Shown here: piece after piece, positions 1 to 8,761 of the stretch
Layout of the letters: each line of letters begins with the position of its first letter
Numbering within the stretch: the first letter of the stretch is position 1
Assembly (NCBI RefSeq): GCF_014636295.1
Contig: NZ_BMEC01000009.1
Location: 124,001 to 188,000, forward strand
Length of the DNA stretch: 64,000 nucleotides
Direction: 5' to 3'
Origin: Marivirga lumbricoides
Lineage (GTDB): Bacteria > Bacteroidota > Bacteroidia > Cytophagales > Cyclobacteriaceae
Program-made: the position numbers and the translations under genes
Notes under the pieces: generated by a model
The model's database searches: none
Seen by the model: only the letters and a program-made list of their open reading frames with translations
What the model was told of the DNA's origin: nothing

Positions 1-1316
1 CTGAAAATATTATTTTCTAAAACAAATCCTATATTCGGTATATTGTTATCTACTGTTGCATTATTAGCTCCTTGTCCTAACGATGCTCCATTAGGTGTAA
101 CATTAAACCCATCAAATGCCACATTATCAGCATCAAAAATAGCCACATTAGGCAAAGCTCTTGTAGCATTGTAAATAACCCCAGACAAAGAATTAGCCCC
201 AACATTTAAACCTCTAGTCTCCGTTAAAGAGTAGGACAAACTTGTTCCTATTCTCAATCTATCTAGAATAGAATGGTCAATATTAGCTCTAAAGGAATAC
301 CTAGTTAAATCATTTTGTTTTACAGCAGACTCCTGATCAGAAAACCCTAAGGAGAAATAGTACTTAGTATTATCTGAACCACCACTAACTGATATATTAT
401 GTTGCTGTACTAACCCCTTTCTAAATATATAATCTTGCCAATCGGAGTTCTCACCTTCATTAGCTAAACTAGAAGCACCTGCGTTAGTCCTCTTCTCATT
501 AGCGATTACTACGAACTCGTCTCCAGAAAGAAGATCAAACCTATTTACTTCCTCATTCACGCCATAACTCATACTATAATTTACCTTTGCAGCTCCTTTT
601 GAGCCTCTTTTAGTAGTAATAAGTATAACACCATTTGCTGCTCTTGAACCATAAATTGCTGTAGCAGAACCATCTTTCAGCACTTCGAAAGATTCAATGT
701 CTGCAGGATTAATGTTAGATAAGGGGTTTGAAGCCGCTATTGCAGAACGATCAGAATTAACAACTGGCACTCCATCAATTACAATCAAAGGATCAGCACT
801 TCCTGTAATTGAGTTAACCCCTCTAATTCTAATTTGAGGTGCTTGCCCTAGGATTCCACTTGGAGTAGTAACCTGCACCCCCGGTGCCCTACCTCCCAGT
901 TGTTGATCAAAAGAAGGAGTTACCAGATTACTAATTGACTCTCCAGAAACTGAAGTCACAGAACCAGTCAATTCCCTTCTCTCCTGAGTACCGTAACCAA
1001 CTACCACAACTTCTCCTAATTGTCTAATATCAGGCATCATAGAAACATCTATAACGGACTTAGCACCAATTTCAACCTCCTCATTTGCATAACCTATAAA
1101 GGAAAAAATTAGAACTCCGTCACTTTGAGATACCTCTAGTCGATAATCTCCATTTAAATCAGATATAGCACCTTCTCCTGTACCCTTTATTAATACATTC
1201 ACACCGGGGAGGCCCTCACCATTCTCATCGGTTACCTTTCCACTTACGGTGCGATTCTGCGCCCACGATTGGAGCACAAAAGCCAACATAAAACATGTTA
1301 GTAGAATCTTCTTCAT
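1..1316 (-). CDS. SusC/RagA-type TonB-dependent receptor, N-terminal part
   Basis: Outer-membrane receptor that would import oligosaccharides, peptides or other nutrients with TonB energy, normally paired with a SusD lipoprotein. The ATG at 1316-1314 opens a clear Sec signal peptide (MKKILLTCFMLAFVLQSWAQ), followed by a carboxypeptidase-regulatory-like domain (VSGKVTDENGEGLPGVNV, about residues 22-100) and a TonB plug (GVNSITGSADPLIVIDGVPV, SRAANGVILITTKRGSKG). Barrel strands such as the one containing ISVSGGSDNTKYYFSLGFSD follow. The gene runs off the left edge after about 438 codons; full SusC proteins have around 1000 residues, so over half is missing. A susD partner is expected further left. 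The substrate cannot be read from this part. It is transcribed in the same direction as the OmpA gene at 1507-3375, with a 190-bp gap. Confidence 0.93.
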   Translation of the reverse strand, partial: MKKILLTCFMLAFVLQSWAQNRTVSGKVTDENGEGLPGVNVLIKGTGEGAISDLNGDYRLEVSQSDGVLIFSFIGYANEEVEIGAKSVIDVSMMPDIRQLGEVVVVGYGTQERRELTGSVTSVSGESISNLVTPSFDQQLGGRAPGVQVTTPSGILGQAPQIRIRGVNSITGSADPLIVIDGVPVVNSDRSAIAASNPLSNINPADIESFEVLKDGSATAIYGSRAANGVILITTKRGSKGAAKVNYSMSYGVNEEVNRFDLLSGDEFVVIANEKRTNAGASSLANEGENSDWQDYIFRKGLVQQHNISVSGGSDNTKYYFSLGFSDQESAVKQNDLTRYSFRANIDHSILDRLRIGTSLSYSLTETRGLNVGANSLSGVIYNATRALPNVAIFDADNVAFDGFNVTPNGASLGQGANNATVDNNIPNIGFVLENNIF

Positions 1317-1506
1317 TCTTTAATTTTGTTTAGGTTTAAATAAATTAACAACTAAATGTAATCCCTAAACAAAATAACATCCAAGCAAAACAATATATTT
1401 ATTTTACTTAAATCACTTCAACCTTATTCCACATATCACAATACTCATAAAATAAACACCTTATGTATTCAACGAAAAATAAAATAAACTTCTAAACCAC
1501 AACGAG

Positions 1507-3375
1507 TTATATTATATTTATTCTAACAGTCTTGGCATATCTTCCGTCAGGCTGAGCCTTTTCTCCGTAGCCTTTAGAAGAAATTTGATTTTTTGAGACC
1601 CCGACTTTAACCAGTGCTTCATAAACTGCCAGCGCACGCTGTTCAGAGAGCTTTAAATTATAAGCATCGCTACCCTGCTGATCGGTATAGCCCGCTATTT
1701 CAATTTTCATAGAGGGGTTTTGCTTTAAGAAATTAGCTACTTTATGAATTTCGTTCTTTGACTTTGCATTCAATTCGTAACTGTCAAATTCAAAATAAAT
1801 ATTATTTAAAGGAATTGACTGCCCTTTATCCAACTTATTTAATTGAAAATCAAGCTGTTGCTGTCTCTCCTCTGATTTAGTAGAAATTTGCTTGGATTCA
1901 AACAGGTATCCCTGCTCCTCCACATAAAATGAATAATCAGATTTTCTCGGGATCACAATCTTATACAACCCGCTAACTCTATCACTAAAGGTTTCGTGTA
2001 CAAGGGTATCTTTTTCAAGGTCATAAATCTGAACTTGAGCTTTTAATGGTTTTTTACTTTTGGCATCTATTACATATCCATATACAAGTCGCACATCATC
2101 TGATTTTTTATCCTGCTCGTTAAAATAAAAGATATTGCTAGGTGGATATTTTTCATCACCAGCGACTTCTCTGGACCAATATCTGCTTCCATCAAACTTC
2201 TGGTGATAAGAAATTTCATCAGAATAAGTGTTGATAGGATAGCCTAAATTCTCCACCATCCCATTCCCGACTCCCCAGGGAGCTATGTATAGATCGAATC
2301 CTCCCATTCCCACTCTTCCATTTGAGCTGAAGTAAATTGTATCGTTAGCCAAAGAAAGAAAAGGTGAAATTTCATCAGCAAAGGTGTTGATATCACCTCC
2401 TAAATTCTCAGCTTTAGTCCAAACACCATCTATTTTCCTGGAATAATATAAATCACGTTTTCCATAGCCTCCTTTTCTATTAGAACTAAAGATGAGCAAT
2501 CTTCCATCTGATGATAAAAATGGCTGTGATTCCCAGGCAGAGGAATTGATATTAGCGCCTAAATTTTCAGGAGTCTGCCATTTACCATCCTCTGAAAAAG
2601 AAATATATAAATCACAACTGCCCAGGCCACCTCGCCTATTGCAGCTGGTAAAAACCATCACTCTTCCATCGGCTGATATAGCTGCTGCACCTTCATTATC
2701 TGAAGTATTAATAACCGGCACTTCTTCAACTCTTTCAAACTGATCTCCTTTTAATTGAGCCCTGTAGATTCCTTCTTCCAGTTGTGCGGTTCTCTGACCT
2801 GTAAAATACAGAAACTCCGAAGGGTAAAGAGTAAAGAAAGGAAAATAAACACTTCTGAAAATATTATTAGACTTAATGGTTCGGATATCATAATTAATTC
2901 CACTTTTTTCCTTGAGCTCAGCAAGCGCAAAATCAATAGATTTCAAAATAACTTCGGTTAACTGGACAAATTCCTTATTATATCCTTTTTCAGCATAAAT
3001 CTTCAATGGATTTTCGGCTACCTCATATTTACCTTTATCAAAGAGCTCTTTCCCCAGCACAAAATAATAATCATGATATTTAGCAGGCCAACTATTGCTT
3101 AAGGAAAATGCGAGCTGTAATGCAGGAATCATTTCATTAATGTTGCCTGCACCGTAATACAATGCTGCCTTTTCAAGATAGACCAGATGATTATCGGGTG
3201 CTGAATCAACTGCCTTTTTCATATAAGAGATTGCAGCATTCCAATCCCTTTGATAAAGTGCTTCTTTAGATTTCTCTATTAATTTCTCAGTCTTTCTTTT
3301 AAAAGATTGGGCATCTATTCCAATTGAATGGAGCAAAAAAATAAAGGGTAGTACGGCAAACAATTTTCTCATCAT
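1507..3375 (-). CDS. OmpA-family protein with TPR, PD40 propeller and CRD (PorE-like)
   Basis: 622-residue envelope protein. Order seen: signal peptide (about 1-22), TPR-like helices (about 25-110), PD40/WD40-like propeller blades with repeated ISADGRVMVFTSCNRRGGLG and LSSDGRLLIFSSNRKGGYGK motifs (about 215-385), a carboxypeptidase-regulatory-like domain (VYGYVIDAKSKKPLKAQVQI, about 430-490), and a C-terminal OmpA peptidoglycan-binding domain (IYFEFDSYELNAKS to the end) that keeps the diaminopimelate-binding Asp of GYTDQQGSDAYN and the Arg of SEQRA. This order matches PorE of the T9SS, which anchors the machine to peptidoglycan, but many Bacteroidota have several such paralogues, so a T9SS role is inference. 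A second protein of the same build lies at 28877-30994. The OmpA domain ends abruptly in VRINII instead of the usual NRRVE tail. MMRK gives two adjacent ATGs. Confidence 0.88.
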   Translation of the reverse strand: MMRKLFAVLPFIFLLHSIGIDAQSFKRKTEKLIEKSKEALYQRDWNAAISYMKKAVDSAPDNHLVYLEKAALYYGAGNINEMIPALQLAFSLSNSWPAKYHDYYFVLGKELFDKGKYEVAENPLKIYAEKGYNKEFVQLTEVILKSIDFALAELKEKSGINYDIRTIKSNNIFRSVYFPFFTLYPSEFLYFTGQRTAQLEEGIYRAQLKGDQFERVEEVPVINTSDNEGAAAISADGRVMVFTSCNRRGGLGSCDLYISFSEDGKWQTPENLGANINSSAWESQPFLSSDGRLLIFSSNRKGGYGKRDLYYSRKIDGVWTKAENLGGDINTFADEISPFLSLANDTIYFSSNGRVGMGGFDLYIAPWGVGNGMVENLGYPINTYSDEISYHQKFDGSRYWSREVAGDEKYPPSNIFYFNEQDKKSDDVRLVYGYVIDAKSKKPLKAQVQIYDLEKDTLVHETFSDRVSGLYKIVIPRKSDYSFYVEEQGYLFESKQISTKSEERQQQLDFQLNKLDKGQSIPLNNIYFEFDSYELNAKSKNEIHKVANFLKQNPSMKIEIAGYTDQQGSDAYNLKLSEQRALAVYEALVKVGVSKNQISSKGYGEKAQPDGRYAKTVRINII

Positions 3376-3455
3376 ACCAGCAATTTACTGGATATGATAT
3401 AATAATAAAAATAGAATTCTTCCTTAAAAGAGAAAGAAAAGATGCTTTATACCTT

Positions 3456-4088
3456 CTACGGAATATTAAGATACTTATGAGTTTGGAGAGAAATTTGCCA
3501 TTGAGGATTTTCCTTTACATAATCCACTATCAAAGGAGTCATTTTTTCCTGCTTGCTCCATTCGGGTTGTAAAAGCAGTTTGCAGCCTGAATTGATTTTT
3601 GACGCATGTTCTTCCGCCCATTGAAAGTCAGATTGATTGAAGATGATCACTTTTAATTCGTTGGCATGCTGATACCATTCAGGTAAAGGTGCTTTAAATT
3701 TCTTAGGAGATAAACAAACCCAGTCCCAGCTACCAGAAAAAGCGTGGGCACCTGATGTTTCCACATTTATCTGAAACCCTTGACTTCTTAAATTAGCTGT
3801 AAGGACAGACATATCATACATTAATGGCTCTCCTCCTGTAATTACAGCCAGCTTGGCAGGATGTTTATTAGCTTCCTCTACAATCTTATCAATGGAAGTG
3901 ACTGGCCACTTATCTGCATTCCATGAATCTTTTACATCGCACCAAACACACCCCACATCACATCCACCTAATCTGATAAAATAAGCAGCACACCCACTGT
4001 AAGCGCCTTCACCCTGAATAGTGTAAAAAGCCTCCATTAATGGCAGTTCAATGGCAGGGTTAATAGCTGTTTTATCCATAAATTTCAT
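3456..4088 (-). CDS. queE: 7-carboxy-7-deazaguanine synthase (radical SAM)
   Basis: 210 residues, typical for QueE, which converts 6-carboxytetrahydropterin to 7-carboxy-7-deazaguanine on the way to queuosine. The N-terminus has the QueE signature LMEAFYTIQGEGAYSG, then the radical-SAM [4Fe-4S] cysteines in GGCDVGCVWCDVKDSW (CxxxCxxC), and the SAM-binding GGEP motif at VITGGEPL. Its start overlaps the end of folD by 17 nt on the same strand, so the two are probably co-transcribed and translationally coupled. The second Met (codon 4) is an alternative start. The other queuosine genes (queC, queD, queF) are not in the window. Confidence 0.93.
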   Translation of the reverse strand: MKFMDKTAINPAIELPLMEAFYTIQGEGAYSGCAAYFIRLGGCDVGCVWCDVKDSWNADKWPVTSIDKIVEEANKHPAKLAVITGGEPLMYDMSVLTANLRSQGFQINVETSGAHAFSGSWDWVCLSPKKFKAPLPEWYQHANELKVIIFNQSDFQWAEEHASKINSGCKLLLQPEWSKQEKMTPLIVDYVKENPQWQISLQTHKYLNIP

Positions 4089-4956
4089 TTTTGGCAGCCA
4101 GCCAGGTATTCATTAATAGGCCAGCCCTTGTCATAGGACCTACCCCGCCTGGAACTGGTGTAATGTGTGAAGCTTTCTCAGCAACAGTTTCAAACAGTAC
4201 GTCTCCTTTTAAAGCAAATCCGGCTTTCTTAGTGGCATCCGCTACACGAGTAGTACCCACATCAATTACTACAACCCCTTCTTTCACCATATCTGCTGTA
4301 ATAAGTCCTGGTTTACCCACCGCTACTATTAAAATATCTGCCTGTTTTGTGTAATGTTCCAGGTTTTCGGTAAATCTGTGTGTTAATGTAACAGTAGCAT
4401 CACCAGGATAATTCGCACTACCCATTAATATTGAAACCGGAGATCCCACAATATGGCTTCTACCAACAACTACACAGTGCTTTCCCCTGGTAGGGATATC
4501 ATATCTCTTCAATAATTCCATCACTCCATAAGGCGTTGCAGGAATATAAGCAGGAAGATTAGAGGCCATTCTTCCAAAATTTACAGGATGGAAACCATCA
4601 ACATCTTTCTCGGGCTTTATAGCACTCAAAACTTTATCCACATTTATATGCTTTGGCAGAGGTAGTTGCACTATAAATCCATCAACACGATCATCGTTGT
4701 TCAACTTATCAACCTCGTGTAATAATTCTTCTTCTGTAATGGTATCATCAAAAACAAATTTCGAAGACTCAAAACCTACTTCTTCACAATCTTTCACTTT
4801 AGCGTTTACATAGGTCTGACTTGCTCCGTCTGTGCCGACCAGAATAGCAGAAAGATGAGGCACTTTCCCTCCTGCTGATTTTAACTGAATTGTTTTATTC
4901 TTTAATTCCTCCTTTATTTCAGAGGCTAATTTTTTTCCGTCTAATAGGATTGGCAT
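4072..4956 (-). CDS. folD: Bifunctional methylenetetrahydrofolate dehydrogenase/cyclohydrolase
   Basis: 294 residues, full length for FolD. Interconverts 5,10-methylene-THF, methenyl-THF and 10-formyl-THF in one-carbon metabolism, using NADP. Visible family motifs: YVNAKVKDCEEVGF with the active-site Tyr/Lys pair, the IVQLPLPKHIN substrate loop, EKDVDGFHPVNFGRM, PATPYGVMELL, the cofactor loop VVGRSHIVGSPVSILM, and the C-terminal TPVPGGVGPMTRAGLLMNT. It lies between lepA (107 bp upstream) and queE (17-nt overlap downstream). The folate product also links it to gcvT at 37275, which makes methylene-THF from glycine. Confidence 0.96.
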   Translation of the reverse strand: MPILLDGKKLASEIKEELKNKTIQLKSAGGKVPHLSAILVGTDGASQTYVNAKVKDCEEVGFESSKFVFDDTITEEELLHEVDKLNNDDRVDGFIVQLPLPKHINVDKVLSAIKPEKDVDGFHPVNFGRMASNLPAYIPATPYGVMELLKRYDIPTRGKHCVVVGRSHIVGSPVSILMGSANYPGDATVTLTHRFTENLEHYTKQADILIVAVGKPGLITADMVKEGVVVIDVGTTRVADATKKAGFALKGDVLFETVAEKASHITPVPGGVGPMTRAGLLMNTWLAAKNEIYG

Positions 4957-5063
4957 GTTGGTAAGTGTATTAAGTATTGACTACAAAGTACCGAGTACTA
5001 AGTATAAAGATTAAAGTATTAAGTAATGTATGAAAAGTAATATGCATGTGATGAAAGATTACA
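4957..5063. repeat. Iterated AAGTAnT-like short repeats between lepA and folD
   Basis: The 107-bp spacer consists largely of degenerate copies of AAGTATTAAGTA/AGTACTAAGTA-like units (for example around 4968-5030). It holds no open frame. It may be the folD upstream region or a relic of slippage; no promoter with a good TAnnTTTG box was found in it. Confidence 0.4.
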
Positions 5064-6854
5064 TTAATCAAGTTTAAGGACTGCCATAAAAGCTTCCTGG
5101 GGAATTTCCACATTTCCTACCTGACGCATTCTCTTTTTACCCTTCTTCTGCTTTTCCAATAATTTTCTCTTCCGGGTAATATCACCTCCATAACATTTGG
5201 CAAGTACGTTTTTTCTTAATGCCTTTACACTTTCTCTGGCAATTACTTTAGTACCAATGGCTGCCTGAACAGCTATTTCAAACTGTTGGCGAGGAATTAA
5301 CTCTTTTAGCTTCTCACAGAGCTTTTTACCCCATTCGTAAGCTTTATCTCTGTGAACTATAGCTGAGAGTGCATCTACCTTGTCGCCATTCAAAAGAATA
5401 TCAAGCTTAGATAAATTACTCACTTTGTAGCCAATCAATTCATAATCAAGTGAAGCATAACCTTTCGATATTGTTTTTAGCTTATCAAAGAAATCAAATA
5501 CTATTTCTGCCAATGGAATCTCAAAAGTAAGCTCAACTCTACTTTGTGTTAAATATACCTGATTTTTAATCTCCCCCCGCTTGTCCATACAAAGCGTAAT
5601 TACAGGTCCTACAAATTCATCTTTAGTAATGATTTGAGCTCTTATATAGGGTTCTTCCAAATGATCTATATGACCAATATCCGGCAGTTCGGAAGGTGCA
5701 CTTACCTTTTTCATGGAGTCATCTTTTAAATAGGCATGAAACTGCACAGAAGGCACGGTTGTAATAACCGTCATATCGAATTCACGCTCCAATCTTTCCT
5801 GTACAATTTCCATATGTAGCATACCAAGGAAACCACACCTGAAACCGAAACCAAGTGCTGCAGAAGTTTCTGGCTCCCAAACCAGGGAGGCATCATTCAA
5901 TTGCAGCTTTTCCATGGAAGTTCTTAATTCCTCAAAGTCTGAAGTATCTACAGGATAAATTCCGGCAAAAACCATAGGTTTTACGTTCTCAAAACCTTGA
6001 ACAGCCTTACCAGGATTATCAGTTTGGGTAATGGTATCCCCAACTTTCACTTCCTTCGCTACTTTTATGCCACTAATAAGGTAACCAACATTTCCTGTAC
6101 TAATTACTTCTTTAGGCTGCTGCTTTAATTTCAGCACACCTATTTCATCAGCACCATAGCTTTTACCTGTATTAATAAATTTTATATTATCTCCTTTCCT
6201 GATTTCACCATTAAAAACCCTGAAGTATACTTCAATTCCTCTGAAAGGATTAAAAACAGAATCAAAAATCATTGCCTGAAGGGGAGCATCTTTATCTCCT
6301 TTAGGGGCAGGAACTCTTTGGGCAATAGCTTCTAAAATTTCGTAAATACCAATACCTTCTTTTGCACTAGCATGTAAAATATCTTCCTTTTTACAGCCAA
6401 TTAATTCAATAATTTGATCAGAAACCTCTTCTATCATTGCACCGGGAAGGTCAATCTTATTAAGCACAGGAATAATTTCTAAATCGTGCTCAATAGCCAA
6501 GTATAAATTGGAAATGGTTTGCGCCTGAATACCTTGTGCTGCATCCACTATTAATAAAGCACCTTCACAAGCAGCAATAGACCTTGATACTTCGTAGGAG
6601 AAATCTACGTGACCAGGTGTGTCTATTAAATTATATACATATTTCTCTCCATCTAACTCATAATCCATTTGGATTGCATGGCTTTTTATAGTAATTCCAC
6701 GCTCCCGCTCCAGATCCATGTTATCAAGAAGCTGTTCTTTTTTTTCCCTCTCGGTCACAGTTTTTGTAGCATCCAACAACCTGTCGGCCAGGGTGCTTTT
6801 ACCATGATCGATATGTGCAATAATGCAAAAATTCCTTATATTCTTCATCTCCAT
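5064..6854 (-). CDS. lepA: Elongation factor 4 (back-translocating GTPase)
   Basis: About 596 residues; ribosome-bound GTPase that acts on stalled or mis-translocated ribosomes. GTPase motifs are intact: G1 [16 protein letters not shown]2 region [12 protein letters not shown]3 [13 protein letters not shown]4 NKIDLPGA. The LepA-specific C-terminal domain is present ([20 protein letters not shown] and [16 protein letters not shown]), which separates it from EF-G. The frame stays open to a TTG at 6860, but ATG 6854 or ATG 6848 (MKNIRNF, the usual family start) are better choices. A CAAAACTA box (TAGTTTTG on the minus strand) at 6865-6872 would start transcription only a few bases before the ATG. 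Divergent from the GH3 gene. Confidence 0.96.
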   Translation of the reverse strand: MEMKNIRNFCIIAHIDHGKSTLADRLLDATKTVTEREKKEQLLDNMDLERERGITIKSHAIQMDYELDGEKYVYNLIDTPGHVDFSYEVSRSIAACEGALLIVDAAQGIQAQTISNLYLAIEHDLEIIPVLNKIDLPGAMIEEVSDQIIELIGCKKEDILHASAKEGIGIYEILEAIAQRVPAPKGDKDAPLQAMIFDSVFNPFRGIEVYFRVFNGEIRKGDNIKFINTGKSYGADEIGVLKLKQQPKEVISTGNVGYLISGIKVAKEVKVGDTITQTDNPGKAVQGFENVKPMVFAGIYPVDTSDFEELRTSMEKLQLNDASLVWEPETSAALGFGFRCGFLGMLHMEIVQERLEREFDMTVITTVPSVQFHAYLKDDSMKKVSAPSELPDIGHIDHLEEPYIRAQIITKDEFVGPVITLCMDKRGEIKNQVYLTQSRVELTFEIPLAEIVFDFFDKLKTISKGYASLDYELIGYKVSNLSKLDILLNGDKVDALSAIVHRDKAYEWGKKLCEKLKELIPRQQFEIAVQAAIGTKVIARESVKALRKNVLAKCYGGDITRKRKLLEKQKKGKKRMRQVGNVEIPQEAFMAVLKLD

Positions 6855-6864
6855 AATCAAAGTG

Positions 6865-6872
6865 CAAAACTA
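6865..6872 (-). promoter_or_regulatory. Predicted -7 box for lepA
   Basis: On the minus strand this reads TAGTTTTG, a full match to the Bacteroidota sigma-ABfr -7 consensus TAnnTTTG. It is 10-17 bp upstream of the lepA ATG candidates, so the leader would be almost absent. No convincing -33 TTG was found at the normal distance. Confidence 0.45.
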
Positions 6873-7079
6873 CGTATTAATGTGCAAAGTTTATAATCGT
6901 ACAATTTTAATTTATTTCCCGTTTTCAGATAGTGTAAAATATTTTCATACAAGCATTTATTAGCTTAATTCAGGCATCAATCATGAAATATTATAGTATA
7001 AAGCCACCTTGTTTCGGTCAGCATTTTAACTGGAAATTCAAATGATTTAAATTTACGATAGGGTTCACAATTAATTTTC

Positions 7080-7087
7080 TAATTTTG
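7080..7087 (+). promoter_or_regulatory. Predicted -7 box for the GH3 gene
   Basis: TAATTTTG fits TAnnTTTG and ends 5 bp before the ATG at 7093. Counting about 7 nt to the start point puts transcription initiation on or next to the start codon, suggesting a leaderless or near-leaderless mRNA. The -33 element is not clear. Confidence 0.45.
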
Positions 7088-7092
7088 TAATT

Positions 7093-8592
7093 ATGGGAAT
7101 ACGTTCAGTTTTAAGTAAGCCTTTGGCAGCATTCATTGTTGGGCAGCAGAATAAATGGGCCGCTCATCCTGCTATTTCGCAGTTAAAAACCTTTAAAAAG
7201 ATAGTCTCCGCAGCACAAGATACAGCTTTCGGCAAAGATCATGGATTTTCCGATATACAAAATTATGCTGATTTTAAAAGGCAAGTACCTATCCGGGATT
7301 ATGAAGAACTTAAACCATATATCGATAAAATTTTAAAGGGAGAAAAGGATGTATTATGGCCAGGAAAGCCGGCTTATTTTGCTAAAACAAGTGGAACCAC
7401 CTCCGGCACTAAATATATCCCCATCACCAGAGAATCTATCCCTAACCATATTAACAGTGCCAAAAATGCCATCTTAAGCTATGTGCATGAAACTGGAAAG
7501 AGCAAATTTTTGGATGGAAAGCTCATTTTTCTTTCAGGGGCTCCTACTTTGGACGAAAAAGCAGGCATAAAAACCGGAAGACTTTCAGGAATAGTAAACC
7601 ATCATGTCCCTGGTTATCTAAGAACCAACCAAATGCCATCTTATAAAACTAATTGCATTGAGGACTGGGAAGAGAAACTAGAACGCATTATAGATGAAAC
7701 TATTGATCAGGATATGTCGCTCATTTCCGGCATCCCTCCATGGGTGCAAATGTATTTTGATAGAATACAGGCAAGAGTTAACAAACCTATAAAAGATATA
7801 TTCCCGAATTTTGAAATGTTTATTTATGGTGGAGTAAACTTTGAGCCTTACAAGGCTAAGCTTTTCCAAACCATTGGTAAAAAGGTTGATTCAATAGAAA
7901 CTTACCCTGCTTCAGAAGGCTTTATCGCTTATCAGGATAGCCAGAAGAAAGAAGGATTGTTGCTTCTGTTAAACAGTGGCATCTTTTTCGAATTTATTCC
8001 TGCCGATGAGTATTTTGATACTAATCCTACCAGGCTAATGATTGATGAGGTGGAGATAGGCAAAAATTATGCTTTAATTATTAATAGTAATGCAGGCCTT
8101 TGGGGCTATTCAATTGGCGACACAGTAAAATTTGTTTCTAAACAACCTTATAGAATAGTTGTTTCAGGAAGAATTAAGCATTTCATTTCGGCTTTCGGAG
8201 AGCATGTTATAGGTGACGAAGTTGAGAAAGCAATGAAGGAAACTTTAACTAAATTTGAAGGTGTTAAAATTACAGAATATACGGTAGCTCCGCAGGTAAC
8301 TCCCCAGCAAGGTTTACCTTATCATGAATGGTACATTGAGTTTGCTCATGCCCCAATTGACATGGAAGCCTTTGAAAAGGAGCTGGATAAAAATTTGCGA
8401 AAGCTGAATACTTATTATGATGATCTTCTAAAAGGAAATATCCTAAGAGTATTAAGAATTAAAAGTTTAAAGCCTCAAGCCTTTATTAATTACATGAGAT
8501 CTTTAGGTAAATTAGGAGGTCAGAATAAAGTGCCTCGTCTGGCTAATGACAGAAAAATTGCTGAAGCACTTGCTCCTTACTGCAAAGACTGA
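7093..8592 (+). CDS. GH3 auxin-responsive-promoter family acyl-adenylating enzyme
   Basis: 499 residues, full length for bacterial GH3-family proteins, which belong to the ANL adenylate-forming superfamily. Plant GH3 enzymes join amino acids to hormones; the bacterial substrate is unknown. Seen: the ATP/AMP loop YFAKTSGTTSGTKYIPIT (about residues 95-112), the second motif SIETYPASEGFIAYQ (about 270), and the hinge VVSGRIKHFISAFGEHV (about 360), where the conserved GR...E residues are kept. The ATG is 5 bp after a TAATTTTG box. A small interrupted membrane-peptide frame starts at the stop codon (TGATG), and dxr follows 170 bp later, so it may share a transcript with dxr, though no functional tie to isoprenoids is shown by the sequence. 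Confidence 0.9.
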   Translation: MGIRSVLSKPLAAFIVGQQNKWAAHPAISQLKTFKKIVSAAQDTAFGKDHGFSDIQNYADFKRQVPIRDYEELKPYIDKILKGEKDVLWPGKPAYFAKTSGTTSGTKYIPITRESIPNHINSAKNAILSYVHETGKSKFLDGKLIFLSGAPTLDEKAGIKTGRLSGIVNHHVPGYLRTNQMPSYKTNCIEDWEEKLERIIDETIDQDMSLISGIPPWVQMYFDRIQARVNKPIKDIFPNFEMFIYGGVNFEPYKAKLFQTIGKKVDSIETYPASEGFIAYQDSQKKEGLLLLLNSGIFFEFIPADEYFDTNPTRLMIDEVEIGKNYALIINSNAGLWGYSIGDTVKFVSKQPYRIVVSGRIKHFISAFGEHVIGDEVEKAMKETLTKFEGVKITEYTVAPQVTPQQGLPYHEWYIEFAHAPIDMEAFEKELDKNLRKLNTYYDDLLKGNILRVLRIKSLKPQAFINYMRSLGKLGGQNKVPRLANDRKIAEALAPYCKD

Positions 8593-8738
8593 TGGCAACA
8601 TTTATTCAGACAAATTGGAGAGTAATTATTGCATTAGTACTTAGTACAGCATTTTACTTCTTAGACTATAAAGCAATTTCCTTATGATTATTGGTAGCTG
8701 CAGTAGTAATAATCAGCATTGATTATTTAATAAATTAA
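8592..8738 (+). pseudogene. Small membrane-peptide frame interrupted by TGA
   Basis: An ATG overlaps the stop of the GH3 gene (TGATG) and opens MATFIQTNWRVIIALVLSTA plus 11 more residues, then meets TGA at 8685-8687. The same frame continues after that stop with LLVAAVVIISIDYLIN and ends in TAA at 8738. Read through, it would be a 48-residue protein with two hydrophobic helices, typical of small Cytophagales membrane proteins. As it stands only a 31-residue one-helix peptide can be made. It may be a nonsense-mutated gene, a genuine 31-residue peptide, or chance; no family is recognised. Confidence 0.4.
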
Positions 8739-8761
8739 AAAAGAAGACCAGAACTAATATA

